From NCBI GenBank assembly GCA_910586175.1, contig CAJUIJ010000041.1:1-17423 (forward strand): a stretch of 17,423 bases of DNA, given 5' to 3'. Source of the stretch: an uncultured Muribaculaceae bacterium (GTDB lineage Bacteria > Bacteroidota > Bacteroidia > Bacteroidales > Muribaculaceae). Positions within the stretch are counted from its first letter, which is position 1. Each line of letters starts with the position of its first letter. This document shows, piece by piece, positions 7,381-14,787 of this stretch. A program made the position numbers and the translations under genes. Under the pieces are notes generated by a model. It saw nothing but the letters and a program-made list of their open reading frames with translations, was not told the DNA's origin and did no database searches.

Positions 7381-8724
7381 CTAAATTTTCAATTTTACTT
7401 TGACCTTGACGATACGGTGACGTTCCATCTGGATTACCCGCATTTGCAGGGGGCCGCGCTCAAATGTCTCCTTGGTCTGCGGGAAGTCTCCCTTTATCTC
7501 AAGCAGGAGTCCGGCTAATGTCTCGGCTTCGCCTATGTCGCCAAGCTGCTCCTCCTCTATGTCGAGCACTCGGCAGAGATCCGGTATCGGCACCTTGGCC
7601 TCAAATATATATGTGTCGGCATCTACCTTGTGATAAAGCTTGTCGGTGTCATCATATTCGTCATCAATTTCACCGACTATCTCCTCTATGATATCTTCGA
7701 GAGTCACGATACCTTGCGTTGCGCCATATTCATCGATCACGATGGCTATATGTATCTTGCGTTTGCGGAAATCCTCAAGCAGGTCACCAAGCAGCCTTGA
7801 CTCCGGCACAAAGTATGCCTCACGTATCAGGGACTGCCAGTCCGGGCGGTTTTCCTTATCGAAATAGGGTAGGAGATCCTTGCTGTAGAGCACTCCGCGT
7901 ATAGAGTCTTGCGATTCGTTATAGACCGGTATGCGTGAATAGCCGGAGTCGAGTATAACTGCCATGGCCTGTTCCCAAGTGTCGTGAATCTCAAGTGCGG
8001 TCACATCTACGCGGCTCACCATGACCTCGCGTGCCTCGCGGTCACCAAACGACAGGATGCCCTCGAGCATCTCCTTGTCTTTTCCCTCTTTCACGTCTGA
8101 CATCTCAAGGGCCTTCTCAAGTTCGTCGGTCGATATGTTCTCCTCTTTCTTGGTGATGACGCGGTTTACGAAAACGGTCGACTTTACCATGGTCTTCGAA
8201 AGCGGACTGAAGATGACATACAGTGCTTTAAGACCCGGTTGGGCCATATGCACCCACCAGAGGGTGCGTCCGCGTGCCACCAACTTCGGGAAAATCTCTC
8301 CGAACAGTAGCAGCAGGAAAGTCATGAAAACTGTCTGCACCAGGAAGTTTACGGCTGTGGAGTTGAACACCGTGACTTGCCCTATGGCAAATGTCAGTAC
8401 CACCACCATGGTGATGTTGACAAGGTTGTTGGCGATGAGTATGGTGGCCAAAAGTCGCTCGGGATCCTTGATGAGCCTGAACACTTCTTGGTCTTTCTTG
8501 TCGTCTGATTCCTCAAGTTCGTCTACTTCACTGCGCGACAAACCGAAATATGCAATCTCGCTGCCCGACACAAAGGCCGACAGCGCAAGGCATATTACCA
8601 CTATGAGAATCAGAAATGACCAAGCTACCCAGCTTGGGGGTGCCATGAACTGTATGGCCGGTAGGTTTTGTACGTCCGATAGCATCTGCAGCAGCTGTGC
8701 TGCCGGCAATGGGTCTGTATCCAA
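7381..8724 (-). CDS. gldE: GldE-like CNNM/CBS/CorC-HlyC membrane protein
   Basis: This 447-residue inner-membrane protein has a DUF21/CNNM transmembrane domain (hydrophobic segments starting at about residue 33, with SAFVSGSEIAYFGLS near the first), then a tandem CBS pair (REVMVSRVDVTALEI through HIAIVIDEYGATQGIVTLED), then a CorC/HlyC C-terminal domain (DTYIFEAKVPIPDLCRVL). This architecture belongs to putative divalent-cation transporters of the CNNM/CorC group; the Bacteroidetes members are named GldE from gliding bacteria. Here no other gliding gene is present, so a general cation or envelope role is more likely. The only upstream start in frame is TTG at 8724, giving MDTDPLP; an ATG at 8685 (MLSDVQ) is the alternative. 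The predicted promoter lies 26-56 bp upstream. Confidence 0.88.
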   Translation of the reverse strand: MDTDPLPAAQLLQMLSDVQNLPAIQFMAPPSWVAWSFLILIVVICLALSAFVSGSEIAYFGLSRSEVDELEESDDKKDQEVFRLIKDPERLLATILIANNLVNITMVVVLTFAIGQVTVFNSTAVNFLVQTVFMTFLLLLFGEIFPKLVARGRTLWWVHMAQPGLKALYVIFSPLSKTMVKSTVFVNRVITKKEENISTDELEKALEMSDVKEGKDKEMLEGILSFGDREAREVMVSRVDVTALEIHDTWEQAMAVILDSGYSRIPVYNESQDSIRGVLYSKDLLPYFDKENRPDWQSLIREAYFVPESRLLGDLLEDFRKRKIHIAIVIDEYGATQGIVTLEDIIEEIVGEIDDEYDDTDKLYHKVDADTYIFEAKVPIPDLCRVLDIEEEQLGDIGEAETLAGLLLEIKGDFPQTKETFERGPLQMRVIQMERHRIVKVKVKLKI

Positions 8725-8749
8725 AATATATGTAGATTGATTACTTGCG

Positions 8750-8780
8750 CAAATTTACCAATTTTTCACGTTATAAGCAA
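8750..8780 (-). promoter_or_regulatory. Predicted promoter of gldE-PPTase
   Basis: On the - strand, TAAATTTG (8757-8750) matches TAnnTTTG, and TTG (8780-8778) lies 20 bp upstream of it, the same spacing as in the glyS promoter of this window. Transcription would begin near 8744, about 20 nt before the TTG start codon of gldE. The -33 element lies within a small inverted repeat that reaches the stop codon of the upstream hydrolase gene. Confidence 0.65.
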
Positions 8781-8789
8781 GCGAGTTGC

Positions 8790-10274
8790 TTAGTTTTTAT
8801 AATATATGAATGTTGGTTTTGACTCGCGGTTCATCCTGTCAAGGGCGGTCACTGCGAATGTCACACCTTTCTCCGGTTCTATCTTCACCATGTTGTAAGG
8901 GGTTAGCGCAACTATGGTCTGAGAGTCGTCGATGTCTTGGCTCTCACCCGGATAAAACTCGTATACCACATATTTTACCACATCGCTTTCGTGCGATTTG
9001 TGCGATTTGCCGGGAGTCTTCCATGTCAGAAAGTATTCACCATCTTTCTCCTCTATCTTGAGATCGCTGATGCTCTTGGGCTGTTTATTCTTGTCGCCAT
9101 AGGCCGGTGGCAGCGCGATTGTGCTTTGATATTTCATGGCCAGAGAGTCTGATGCTCCTTTGTAGTTGCCGGTCACCCAGTAGCCATGCCACCACACATT
9201 GCCCTGCACATTGGGCAGGCGGCGCGAAAGTTTCACTTTCGTGTCGAGTTCGTTCTTATCCTTATTGCCGGGGTCCGCCACATCCATGGTGCGCTTCACA
9301 TCCTGGCCTATATATATGTCGACGCCGTTGGCATGGTCATTCCACCATTGCGCCAAGTGCCGGCTCGGGGCTGCCTTCGTATCAAGGTTCCAATAAAGTT
9401 GTGGCGCGATATAGTCAACCCATTTGTTTTTGGTCCAATTCAACACGTCGGCATAGAGGCCATCGTAGTTCTGCAAGCCGTTGGAGTTGCTACCCCGTGG
9501 GTCGGAACTCTTGTTGCGCCATATGCCGAAGGGACTTACGCCAAATCTTACCCAAGGTTTTTTCTGCTTTATGGTGTGGTGCATCTGTTCGATGAGCTTG
9601 TCTACATTCTCGCGACGCCAATCACCACGGTTTTTGCCGTTGCCAAATTTCTTGTAGCTCGCATCATCCGGTATGGATTGACCCTTGGCGGGGTAGGGGT
9701 AGAAATAGTCGTCGATATGTATGGCATCCACGTCGTAGCGGTCCAAAATGTCGCTCACCACTTCGCATATGAAATCCCGGTTTTCCTGATAAGCCGGGTC
9801 GAAGAGTATCTGACCATTATATCTGAAGAAGCGGTGCTTCTCCTTGTTGCTCATATGGTTGGCAGGGAGTACCTCCTTGGCTGTCGATGTGACGCGGTAC
9901 GGATTTAGCCAGGCATGAAACTCCATGCCGCGCTTATGTGCCTCTTCTATGGCATATTCCATTGGGTCCCACATCGGGTTGGGAGCTTTGCCACGCTTGC
10001 CGGTGAGCCATGCGCTCCAAGGCTCAAGCTCAGACTTGTATACGGCATCGGCCGTGGGGCGCACCTGAAATATAACCGCGTTGCAGCCGGCATCCTGAAG
10101 TTTGTCAAACTGGTCGCGTATGTAGGCCTTGGCCTGTGCAGTGGTCTTGTTTTGCCACTGGCTCTGGCCTATCACATGGAGCCAAGCCCCTCTGAATTCC
10201 CGTTTAGGGTTGGTGGCGAAGGCTGCCGCGAAGCAAAGTGCGGCGGCCAATATCATAATAGCTTTTTTCATCAT
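8790..10274 (-). CDS. Secreted GHL10-type (DUF187) glycosyl hydrolase-like protein with Fn3-like tail
   Basis: The product (about 494 residues) starts MMKKAIMILAAALCFAAAFA, a Sec signal peptide probably cut before TNPKREFRGAW. The EFRGAWLHVIGQ opening, FQVRPTADAVY, GMEFHAWLNPYRV, DAIHIDDYFYPYP, VRFGVSPFGIW and DYIAPQLYW are landmarks of the GHL10/DUF187 TIM barrel ('family 10 glycosylhydrolase') common in Bacteroidales; H, D and E residues in these segments line the expected active site. The last ~90 residues (from about SISDLKIEEKDGEYF) resemble a fibronectin type III domain. The substrate is not established; peptidoglycan or complex glycans are plausible. The start at 10274 was chosen because it gives the signal peptide and an ATGA overlap with the stop codon of the preceding gene, which implies translational coupling. 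Confidence 0.88.
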   Translation of the reverse strand: MMKKAIMILAAALCFAAAFATNPKREFRGAWLHVIGQSQWQNKTTAQAKAYIRDQFDKLQDAGCNAVIFQVRPTADAVYKSELEPWSAWLTGKRGKAPNPMWDPMEYAIEEAHKRGMEFHAWLNPYRVTSTAKEVLPANHMSNKEKHRFFRYNGQILFDPAYQENRDFICEVVSDILDRYDVDAIHIDDYFYPYPAKGQSIPDDASYKKFGNGKNRGDWRRENVDKLIEQMHHTIKQKKPWVRFGVSPFGIWRNKSSDPRGSNSNGLQNYDGLYADVLNWTKNKWVDYIAPQLYWNLDTKAAPSRHLAQWWNDHANGVDIYIGQDVKRTMDVADPGNKDKNELDTKVKLSRRLPNVQGNVWWHGYWVTGNYKGASDSLAMKYQSTIALPPAYGDKNKQPKSISDLKIEEKDGEYFLTWKTPGKSHKSHESDVVKYVVYEFYPGESQDIDDSQTIVALTPYNMVKIEPEKGVTFAVTALDRMNRESKPTFIYYKN

Positions 10275-11107
10275 ATCTTTTTTCCTTCCACTCCTATGCC
10301 GAACAGGGCGTAGTCGAACAAGCATGGATCATCCGGACGAAGCGTGCGCATAAGGCCGGTCAGCTCCTCGGTGCTCTTACGGTCGTTAGCCTTGCGAGTG
10401 AGCAGGCCGAGACTGCGTGCGGTGTTGCCCACATGCACATCCATCGGAATGAAGAGTTTCGATTTCGGTATGCTCCTCCATACTCCCATATCCACTATGC
10501 CGTCATCGCGCACGAGCCAGCGCAATGCCATGTTCAGTCGTTTCAACGCTGTGGTGCGCAGATTTGTTGGCACGCACTGCGCACAATTTTTGCCATGGTT
10601 GGCCTCGAAGCCTATATTGCCGAGTATTTCAGCGAGTCGCCATGACGGCGTCTCGGTGTCTCCCACATGCCGGGTGGCTGCAAATGCGTCGAGTGACTCA
10701 TGATCACGATATACCTCATGCAGCATGCGCATCATCCATTGCATGTCACGGCCGAAAAATGTGCGGTGTATGTTGCGGTCCGGGTCGATTGCCTCATATG
10801 CCCCCTCCATGAGAAAATTATAGGGCTGATGCTCCATCATGGCGAGCATACGTTCTGCATCACGGAGTATCATAGTGCGTTTGCCCCATGAAATCACGGC
10901 GGTAAGCAATGCAGTAATCTCAATGTCGCGCAAGTCTTCAAATCTGCGCGGAAACTGCACCGGGTCATCGGCGATAAACTCGCGGCTGTTGATTCGTTCA
11001 GCCTCCGTGATCAGGAGATTTGCTACTTCAGCGTCCACTGCGTCTCGATAATTCTCTGGCCACTTCCGGTTTGACGGTGCGGACGGTTGATATAAAAGCT
11101 GAGTCAT
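10271..11107 (-). CDS. TIGR02757 (DUF2400) family protein
   Basis: The protein is a member of the TIGR02757 family, recognised from EFIADDPVQFPRRFEDLRDI, ITALLTAVISWGKRTMIL and the C-terminal FIPMDVHVGNTARSLGLL with LRPDDPCLFDYALFGIG. The function is not established. The last part, an aspartate-histidine segment followed by RSLGLL and a closing FALFGxG-like helix, reminds me of the HhH-GPD DNA glycosylase C-terminal region (DTHVxRVxxRLGL), which is only a resemblance. The start is uncertain: ATG 11107 gives 278 residues and overlaps the preceding lipoprotein gene by 80 bp; ATG 11137 lengthens the overlap; GTG 11038 would begin nearer the conserved region. It overlaps the following hydrolase gene by 4 bp, so the three genes form one unit. 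Confidence 0.8.
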   Translation of the reverse strand: MTQLLYQPSAPSNRKWPENYRDAVDAEVANLLITEAERINSREFIADDPVQFPRRFEDLRDIEITALLTAVISWGKRTMILRDAERMLAMMEHQPYNFLMEGAYEAIDPDRNIHRTFFGRDMQWMMRMLHEVYRDHESLDAFAATRHVGDTETPSWRLAEILGNIGFEANHGKNCAQCVPTNLRTTALKRLNMALRWLVRDDGIVDMGVWRSIPKSKLFIPMDVHVGNTARSLGLLTRKANDRKSTEELTGLMRTLRPDDPCLFDYALFGIGVEGKKI

Positions 11108-11360
11108 AGGCAGCGCGGCACTTCGGCAGACTGTCATACTTGGCGCGTGAAGCTCCGGCTTTCACCATTTCGAGCTGCAGCTCCATGCTGTCTTTGAACT
11201 CGCGGTTGATAAATGCACGGGCAGCCTCGCGCCCATCAAGATGTGCCTCCTCAATCTGGTCGGCCTCCTCTTTGACAGCAGCTTGCTCACCCTTTGACGA
11301 ACAGCCAACCAAAACAGTGGCGGCAAAACAAGCCGCCACAATTTTAATGAATAATTTCAT
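11028..11360 (-). CDS. Small hypothetical lipoprotein
   Basis: This 110-residue protein starts with a lipoprotein signal, MKLFIKIVAACFAATVLVGC, with the lipobox LVGC at 17-20. The mature part is charged and helical (EEADQIEEAHLDGREAARAF, then FKDSMELQLEMVKAGAS) and ends in an arginine-rich tail. No family is recognised. It would be anchored to the envelope. Its 3' end overlaps the start of the TIGR02757 gene by up to 110 bp in a different frame, which is unusually long; either the TIGR02757 start is further in, or this gene's tail is not conserved. Its start codon and first codons are copied twice in the upstream 37-bp repeats. Confidence 0.68.
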   Translation of the reverse strand: MKLFIKIVAACFAATVLVGCSSKGEQAAVKEEADQIEEAHLDGREAARAFINREFKDSMELQLEMVKAGASRAKYDSLPKCRAAYDSAFISTVRTVKPEVARELSRRSGR

Positions 11361-11434
11361 AATGAATAATGAATAATTTCATAACGAATAATTTAATAAT
11401 GAATAATGAATAATTTCATAACGAATAATTTAAT
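11361..11434. repeat. Perfect 37-bp tandem duplication carrying copies of the lipoprotein start
   Basis: Two identical 37-bp units occupy 11361-11397 and 11398-11434, and a partial third follows. On the - strand each unit contains ATGAAATTATTCATT, the same 15 bases that open the lipoprotein gene at 11360. The upstream copy reads MKLFIIHY then stop; the nearer copy reads 12 codons and stops just past the true start codon in another frame. The units are made only of A/T-rich 7-mers. Confidence 0.85.
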
Positions 11435-11438
11435 AATG

Positions 11439-11510
11439 AATAATTAATAATGAAGAATGAATAATGAATAATATAGTTAAAAAATTATTCATTATTCATT
11501 ATTAATTATT
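11439..11510. repeat. AT-only palindrome of 7-bp repeats (possible terminator of the S9 peptidase gene)
   Basis: A perfect 17-bp stem (11456-11472 with 11484-11500) made of AATAATG units encloses an 11-nt loop. A further 10 bp pair outside it (11439-11448 with 11501-11510) across a 7-nt bulge. It begins 2 bp after the stop codon of the S9 peptidase gene on the - strand, so it would form at that transcript's 3' end; with no G/C-rich stem or clean U tract, terminator activity is uncertain. Confidence 0.8.
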
Positions 11511-11512
11511 AA

Positions 11513-14041
11513 CTATTTATATAGTTCGTTCCACCAGTGTGGGTCATCCTGAAGCCATTTGGCAAACCAGGCCATGATGGTGTTCTGCCAAGCAAGCTTG
11601 TTGTCGAAGCCGGAAATCACATGGTTTTCATCTTGCACTGTGATGAACTCCACCTCGCGGCCAAGTATCTTCAAAGCATTGAAGAGCTGTATGCTCTCTC
11701 CGATAGGTACATTGGTATCTTCTGTGCCATGAAGCAACAGCAGCGGCGTGTGAATTTTATCGGCATTGAAGAGAGAACCTTGCTTGGTGTAGAGATCCGG
11801 GTCGCTCCAAGGATAATGCTTTGCAGCCGCTACGCTGTTGTAGCTGTAGCCCCAATACCCCTCACCCCAATAGGAAGTGACGTTGGAGATGCCGGCATGC
11901 GAAACTGCGCAAGCGAATATGTCGGTGAGTGTCTGTAGATATTGTGTCATGAAGCCACCGTAGCTCGCCCCGATGCAGCCGATCTTCTTGGAGTCGACAA
12001 AGGGATGTTCGGCGCAGAATTTCTTGGTGCCTTCGATAATCTCGTCGGCCGTGCGTTTGCCCCACGCGTTCACGTGGCGTGCGCTATATTCCTGTCCGTA
12101 GCCGGTGGTGCCGCTCGGATTGAGCACATACACCACATATCCTCGCGATGCGAATACCTGAGGTGAGTAGAGGTGATAGAACGAAGCGTTGCTCGGTGAG
12201 GTACCTCCGTAATAATATACTATGAGAGGATATTTTTTAGACGCATCGAAGTCAGGGGGTGTACACATGTAGCCATCCACCTTGGTGCCATCTTTGGCGG
12301 TGAAAATCCATTGCTTCATGTCGCCAAACTGCACATCCTTGGTAAATTCGGCCAGCGGGTCAGCCACAAGTGTAGACTTGCCGCTCTTCAGGTCGAGCAT
12401 ATATGCCGCTCCGTCGCGTGTGAACGAACCTCCCACATATGCAAGGCGAGCAGCCTCTTTGTCTCCAATCGAGAATGTGCGAATGTTGGGCACTTCGGTG
12501 TTGAGCTTGGTTATTTTTCCGCTCTTGGGGTTGAGTGTGAATAACGGCTTGTTAAAGCCCTCTTCGGCGCAGAAGTATATCTGGCCGTTCACTGCGTTCC
12601 AGACCACCGGTGCCTCTATGGCCGGGTCGAAATCGCGTGTCATGGCGCGTGCCTTGCCTGTTGCGATGTCGTATATGTAACCCTGACCGTCAAAGTCGTT
12701 GCCTATCTCATGAGGTGCGAAGTTGGCGCCTATGCCTCCGAATGCATTGGGACCGGCTGTCACGAAAAGTTCTTTGCCATCGGGCGAATATGTCACCGAG
12801 GTGGGGGTGGACTCCATATCTTTAGCTATTGTGTCGCATGCGAGTGTATTCATATCCATCTCTACTAACGTGGTGAGATAGAATGGATAGCGATCGGGTG
12901 TCTGGCGCGTGGAGCCGTAGAGCATCTTGCTGCCGTCGTTGGTGAAGTTATATATCGACGTGGTGGCTCCACCGTAGGTCAAGGGTATTGTGACACGGCT
13001 CTTGGTGTCGTAGCGCATTATGTACATGCGGTCGCGGTCCTGCGGCATGCGGTCGTCGGGCTGGCTGTAGCGGTGCATCGGCCCTGACTGTTTGTCAGCC
13101 TCCACTTGCTTGTAGTAGAACATATAGCGGCCATCGGGTGAGAAATTCACGTCGGCATCAGGTATATCCTTGGCAAGCAGCGAAGTGCGCATGGAGGGAA
13201 CTTCGGTCACATACACATCATACTTGCCTTCGCGCGGAGTGGTGTAGAAAAATGCGTCGCGACCGGGCATCCATTGTGCCCTATAGTTTATGCCGTCGCT
13301 TATTGTCTTGCCGCTGACTGCGTCGCGCAGGGAGCCACGCCATTTTGTTTCGTTTTGCGATATTACTTCTCGCGTTATGAATATCAGGTACTTGCCATTG
13401 TCAGAAAGCCTTGCCGACATGCCGCGCTCTCCCTGCATTGTGGTCAAGGGGCTTACACGCTTGCTTTGTGTCGGCACTCCATGAACATCTATCGTGGTAT
13501 AGTCGGCATCCGGCTCGTAGCGCAGGCTGAAAGTCGGTTCCGCCTTATCGTCGGGTGCGGTGAGCAGGTCTACTGAGATGTCGTAATCGCGGCTCGGCAT
13601 CAGCTCTATGGGGCAGTCGGAATCCTGGGCTGTAGAGTCGGTAGTGGTCTTGGTGATTTTTGTCTCGCCGTTTACCTTGACGGTGGCACGGCCGGTGGCG
13701 TTCAGCACAAGCTTACCCTTGGCGAAGCGGTCGGCGCGGAGGCGCGTGGTGTAGGTGTGGAGTGCAGGCAAATCCTTCTCGCCCACAAGACGCAGCTGAC
13801 CGGTGCTGTCGGCCACCATGGTGGTCCAGCCGGCGGCTGCCGGGTCGGGAAGTATGTCGCGCGACTTAAGCAGGTCTTCGGTCTTGAAGGTATTCTCTTT
13901 CATCACCGAGTCGGGCATCGCCGGCACATGGAGACGTTCGGCCGGAAGCATCCGGTATTCTTTAAATGTGTAGGCCGAGGCCATAAGTGCGCCCAAGGCC
14001 AATGTGCCGGCCAATGCCGCAGGATACAACTTTCTGCTCAT
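11513..14041 (-). CDS. S9 family (prolyl oligopeptidase/DPP-like) serine peptidase
   Basis: This 842-residue exported peptidase is expected to remove dipeptides or cleave short peptides in the periplasm. The N terminus MSRKLYPAALAGTLALGALMASA is a Sec signal with no lipobox cysteine. The middle (about 170-580) is a beta-propeller with repeated NFSPDGRYMFYY / VTYSPDGKELFVT blades that would filter substrates by size. The C-terminal alpha/beta hydrolase domain carries the triad: S693 in GASYGGF, D775 in LLHGTEDTN and H807 in QDENHVI. YYYGGTSPSN is the expected oxyanion-hole region. Length is a little greater than typical DPP IV (about 720), owing to an N-terminal beta-rich extension at about 60-165. 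Short-repeat palindromes lie on both sides; no TAnnTTTG box was found upstream, so read-through from the FKBP gene is possible. Confidence 0.92.
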   Translation of the reverse strand: MSRKLYPAALAGTLALGALMASAYTFKEYRMLPAERLHVPAMPDSVMKENTFKTEDLLKSRDILPDPAAAGWTTMVADSTGQLRLVGEKDLPALHTYTTRLRADRFAKGKLVLNATGRATVKVNGETKITKTTTDSTAQDSDCPIELMPSRDYDISVDLLTAPDDKAEPTFSLRYEPDADYTTIDVHGVPTQSKRVSPLTTMQGERGMSARLSDNGKYLIFITREVISQNETKWRGSLRDAVSGKTISDGINYRAQWMPGRDAFFYTTPREGKYDVYVTEVPSMRTSLLAKDIPDADVNFSPDGRYMFYYKQVEADKQSGPMHRYSQPDDRMPQDRDRMYIMRYDTKSRVTIPLTYGGATTSIYNFTNDGSKMLYGSTRQTPDRYPFYLTTLVEMDMNTLACDTIAKDMESTPTSVTYSPDGKELFVTAGPNAFGGIGANFAPHEIGNDFDGQGYIYDIATGKARAMTRDFDPAIEAPVVWNAVNGQIYFCAEEGFNKPLFTLNPKSGKITKLNTEVPNIRTFSIGDKEAARLAYVGGSFTRDGAAYMLDLKSGKSTLVADPLAEFTKDVQFGDMKQWIFTAKDGTKVDGYMCTPPDFDASKKYPLIVYYYGGTSPSNASFYHLYSPQVFASRGYVVYVLNPSGTTGYGQEYSARHVNAWGKRTADEIIEGTKKFCAEHPFVDSKKIGCIGASYGGFMTQYLQTLTDIFACAVSHAGISNVTSYWGEGYWGYSYNSVAAAKHYPWSDPDLYTKQGSLFNADKIHTPLLLLHGTEDTNVPIGESIQLFNALKILGREVEFITVQDENHVISGFDNKLAWQNTIMAWFAKWLQDDPHWWNELYK

Positions 14042-14090
14042 GGTATTTTTTGCTTAGTTTTTCTATTGAGATTTTCCCATTTTTTATTTT

Positions 14091-14187
14091 GACATCAATA
14101 CATCATGACATCCTGACATCCTGACATCATGACATTATGACATTATGACATCAATACATAATGTCATAATGTCATAATGTATTGACG
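14091..14187. repeat. Palindrome built from 8-bp tandem repeats between the FKBP and S9 peptidase genes
   Basis: Seven consecutive 8-bp units of the form ACATYMTG run from about 14101 to 14150. ACATTATGACATTATGACA (14132-14150) pairs perfectly with 14162-14180 over 19 bp with an 11-nt loop. The right arm through 14187 also matches, imperfectly, the complement of the leftmost units (14091-14119), so two alternative stems are possible. It lies 14 bp after the FKBP stop codon and about 50 bp before the peptidase ATG on the - strand; it could be an mRNA-stabilising or terminating hairpin. Confidence 0.85.
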
Positions 14188-14201
14188 TCGAGTGTTGATT
14201 G

Positions 14202-14735
14202 CTATTGGTTAGGACGTTCAAGTGCGTCGATCGATTTGATTTTCATGTGGAAAATCAGGTTGGAATAAGGGCTTACCGATGAAGTGGTGGCCGATCCGTA
14301 GCCTGACGGATATGGGATTATCACAGTGGCGGAGTCGCCTACGTGCATGGTGGTCATCGCTATCCACATGCCTACCACATTGGCGTTGGGAGTGCTTCGG
14401 TACACGCTGTCGCCCGATGCTGCCGAATATGAGTTCTCTATCTTCTTGCCCTCGATATTCTCAAGCTCATATTTGATGCTCACAGTGGAGTTCGACATGG
14501 CCACAAGATTATCTTTTGTCAGTTCGCGGTCGTTATGCCACTTTATATAGACAGAGTTTTGCGGAGCCCAGTCGGGCACCACTTTCTCATATTCATCTGT
14601 GTTGATGGCAGTGATGTAAGCATCGTTTTTCTGTCGCCATTCCTCATATTTGTCGGCGGTGCTGTCGCCCATACACGAGGAAAGGGCGCCGCATAGCGCG
14701 ACTCCCATTCCTGCATATAATAATTTTCTTGTCAT
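14202..14735 (-). CDS. FKBP-type peptidyl-prolyl cis-trans isomerase lipoprotein
   Basis: A 177-residue envelope lipoprotein; MTRKLLYAGMGVALCGALSSC ends in the lipobox LSSC (C21). The C-terminal half is an FKBP domain: VSIKYELENIEGKKIENSYS, then VVGMWIAMTTMHVGDSATVI (the GW-hhh-G-hhhhh core) and YPSGYGSATTSSVSPYSNLI (the GYG and P-NS-LIF landmarks). It would assist folding of exported proteins by isomerising proline bonds. The start at 14735 was chosen because it gives a proper lipoprotein signal; an upstream ATG at 14774 would add 13 charged residues before it. It follows the LemA gene by about 50 bp and glyS beyond that. FKBP genes next to glyS are a known Bacteroidales arrangement. Confidence 0.86.
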   Translation of the reverse strand: MTRKLLYAGMGVALCGALSSCMGDSTADKYEEWRQKNDAYITAINTDEYEKVVPDWAPQNSVYIKWHNDRELTKDNLVAMSNSTVSIKYELENIEGKKIENSYSAASGDSVYRSTPNANVVGMWIAMTTMHVGDSATVIIPYPSGYGSATTSSVSPYSNLIFHMKIKSIDALERPNQ

Positions 14736-14787
14736 TTTTCTTAGTTTGTTTCCCTCTCTTTCTATTCTTTTCAAGGGTTGTGCAGTG

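Noticed and set aside
8775..8791. Terminator for the hydrolase gene
   Set aside because: The 6-bp stem AAGCAA/TTGCTT overlaps the stop codon, is not followed by a U tract on the - strand, and coincides with the gldE -33 element.
8021..9908. Long + strand open frames (about 240 codons each) at 8021-8740 and 9186-9908
   Set aside because: Both lie opposite the well-supported gldE and hydrolase genes; the translations are serine-rich or of random character and match no family.
11361..11510. CRISPR-like array in the AT-rich repeat region
   Set aside because: The two 37-bp units abut with no spacers, are simple A/T sequence, and no cas genes are near.
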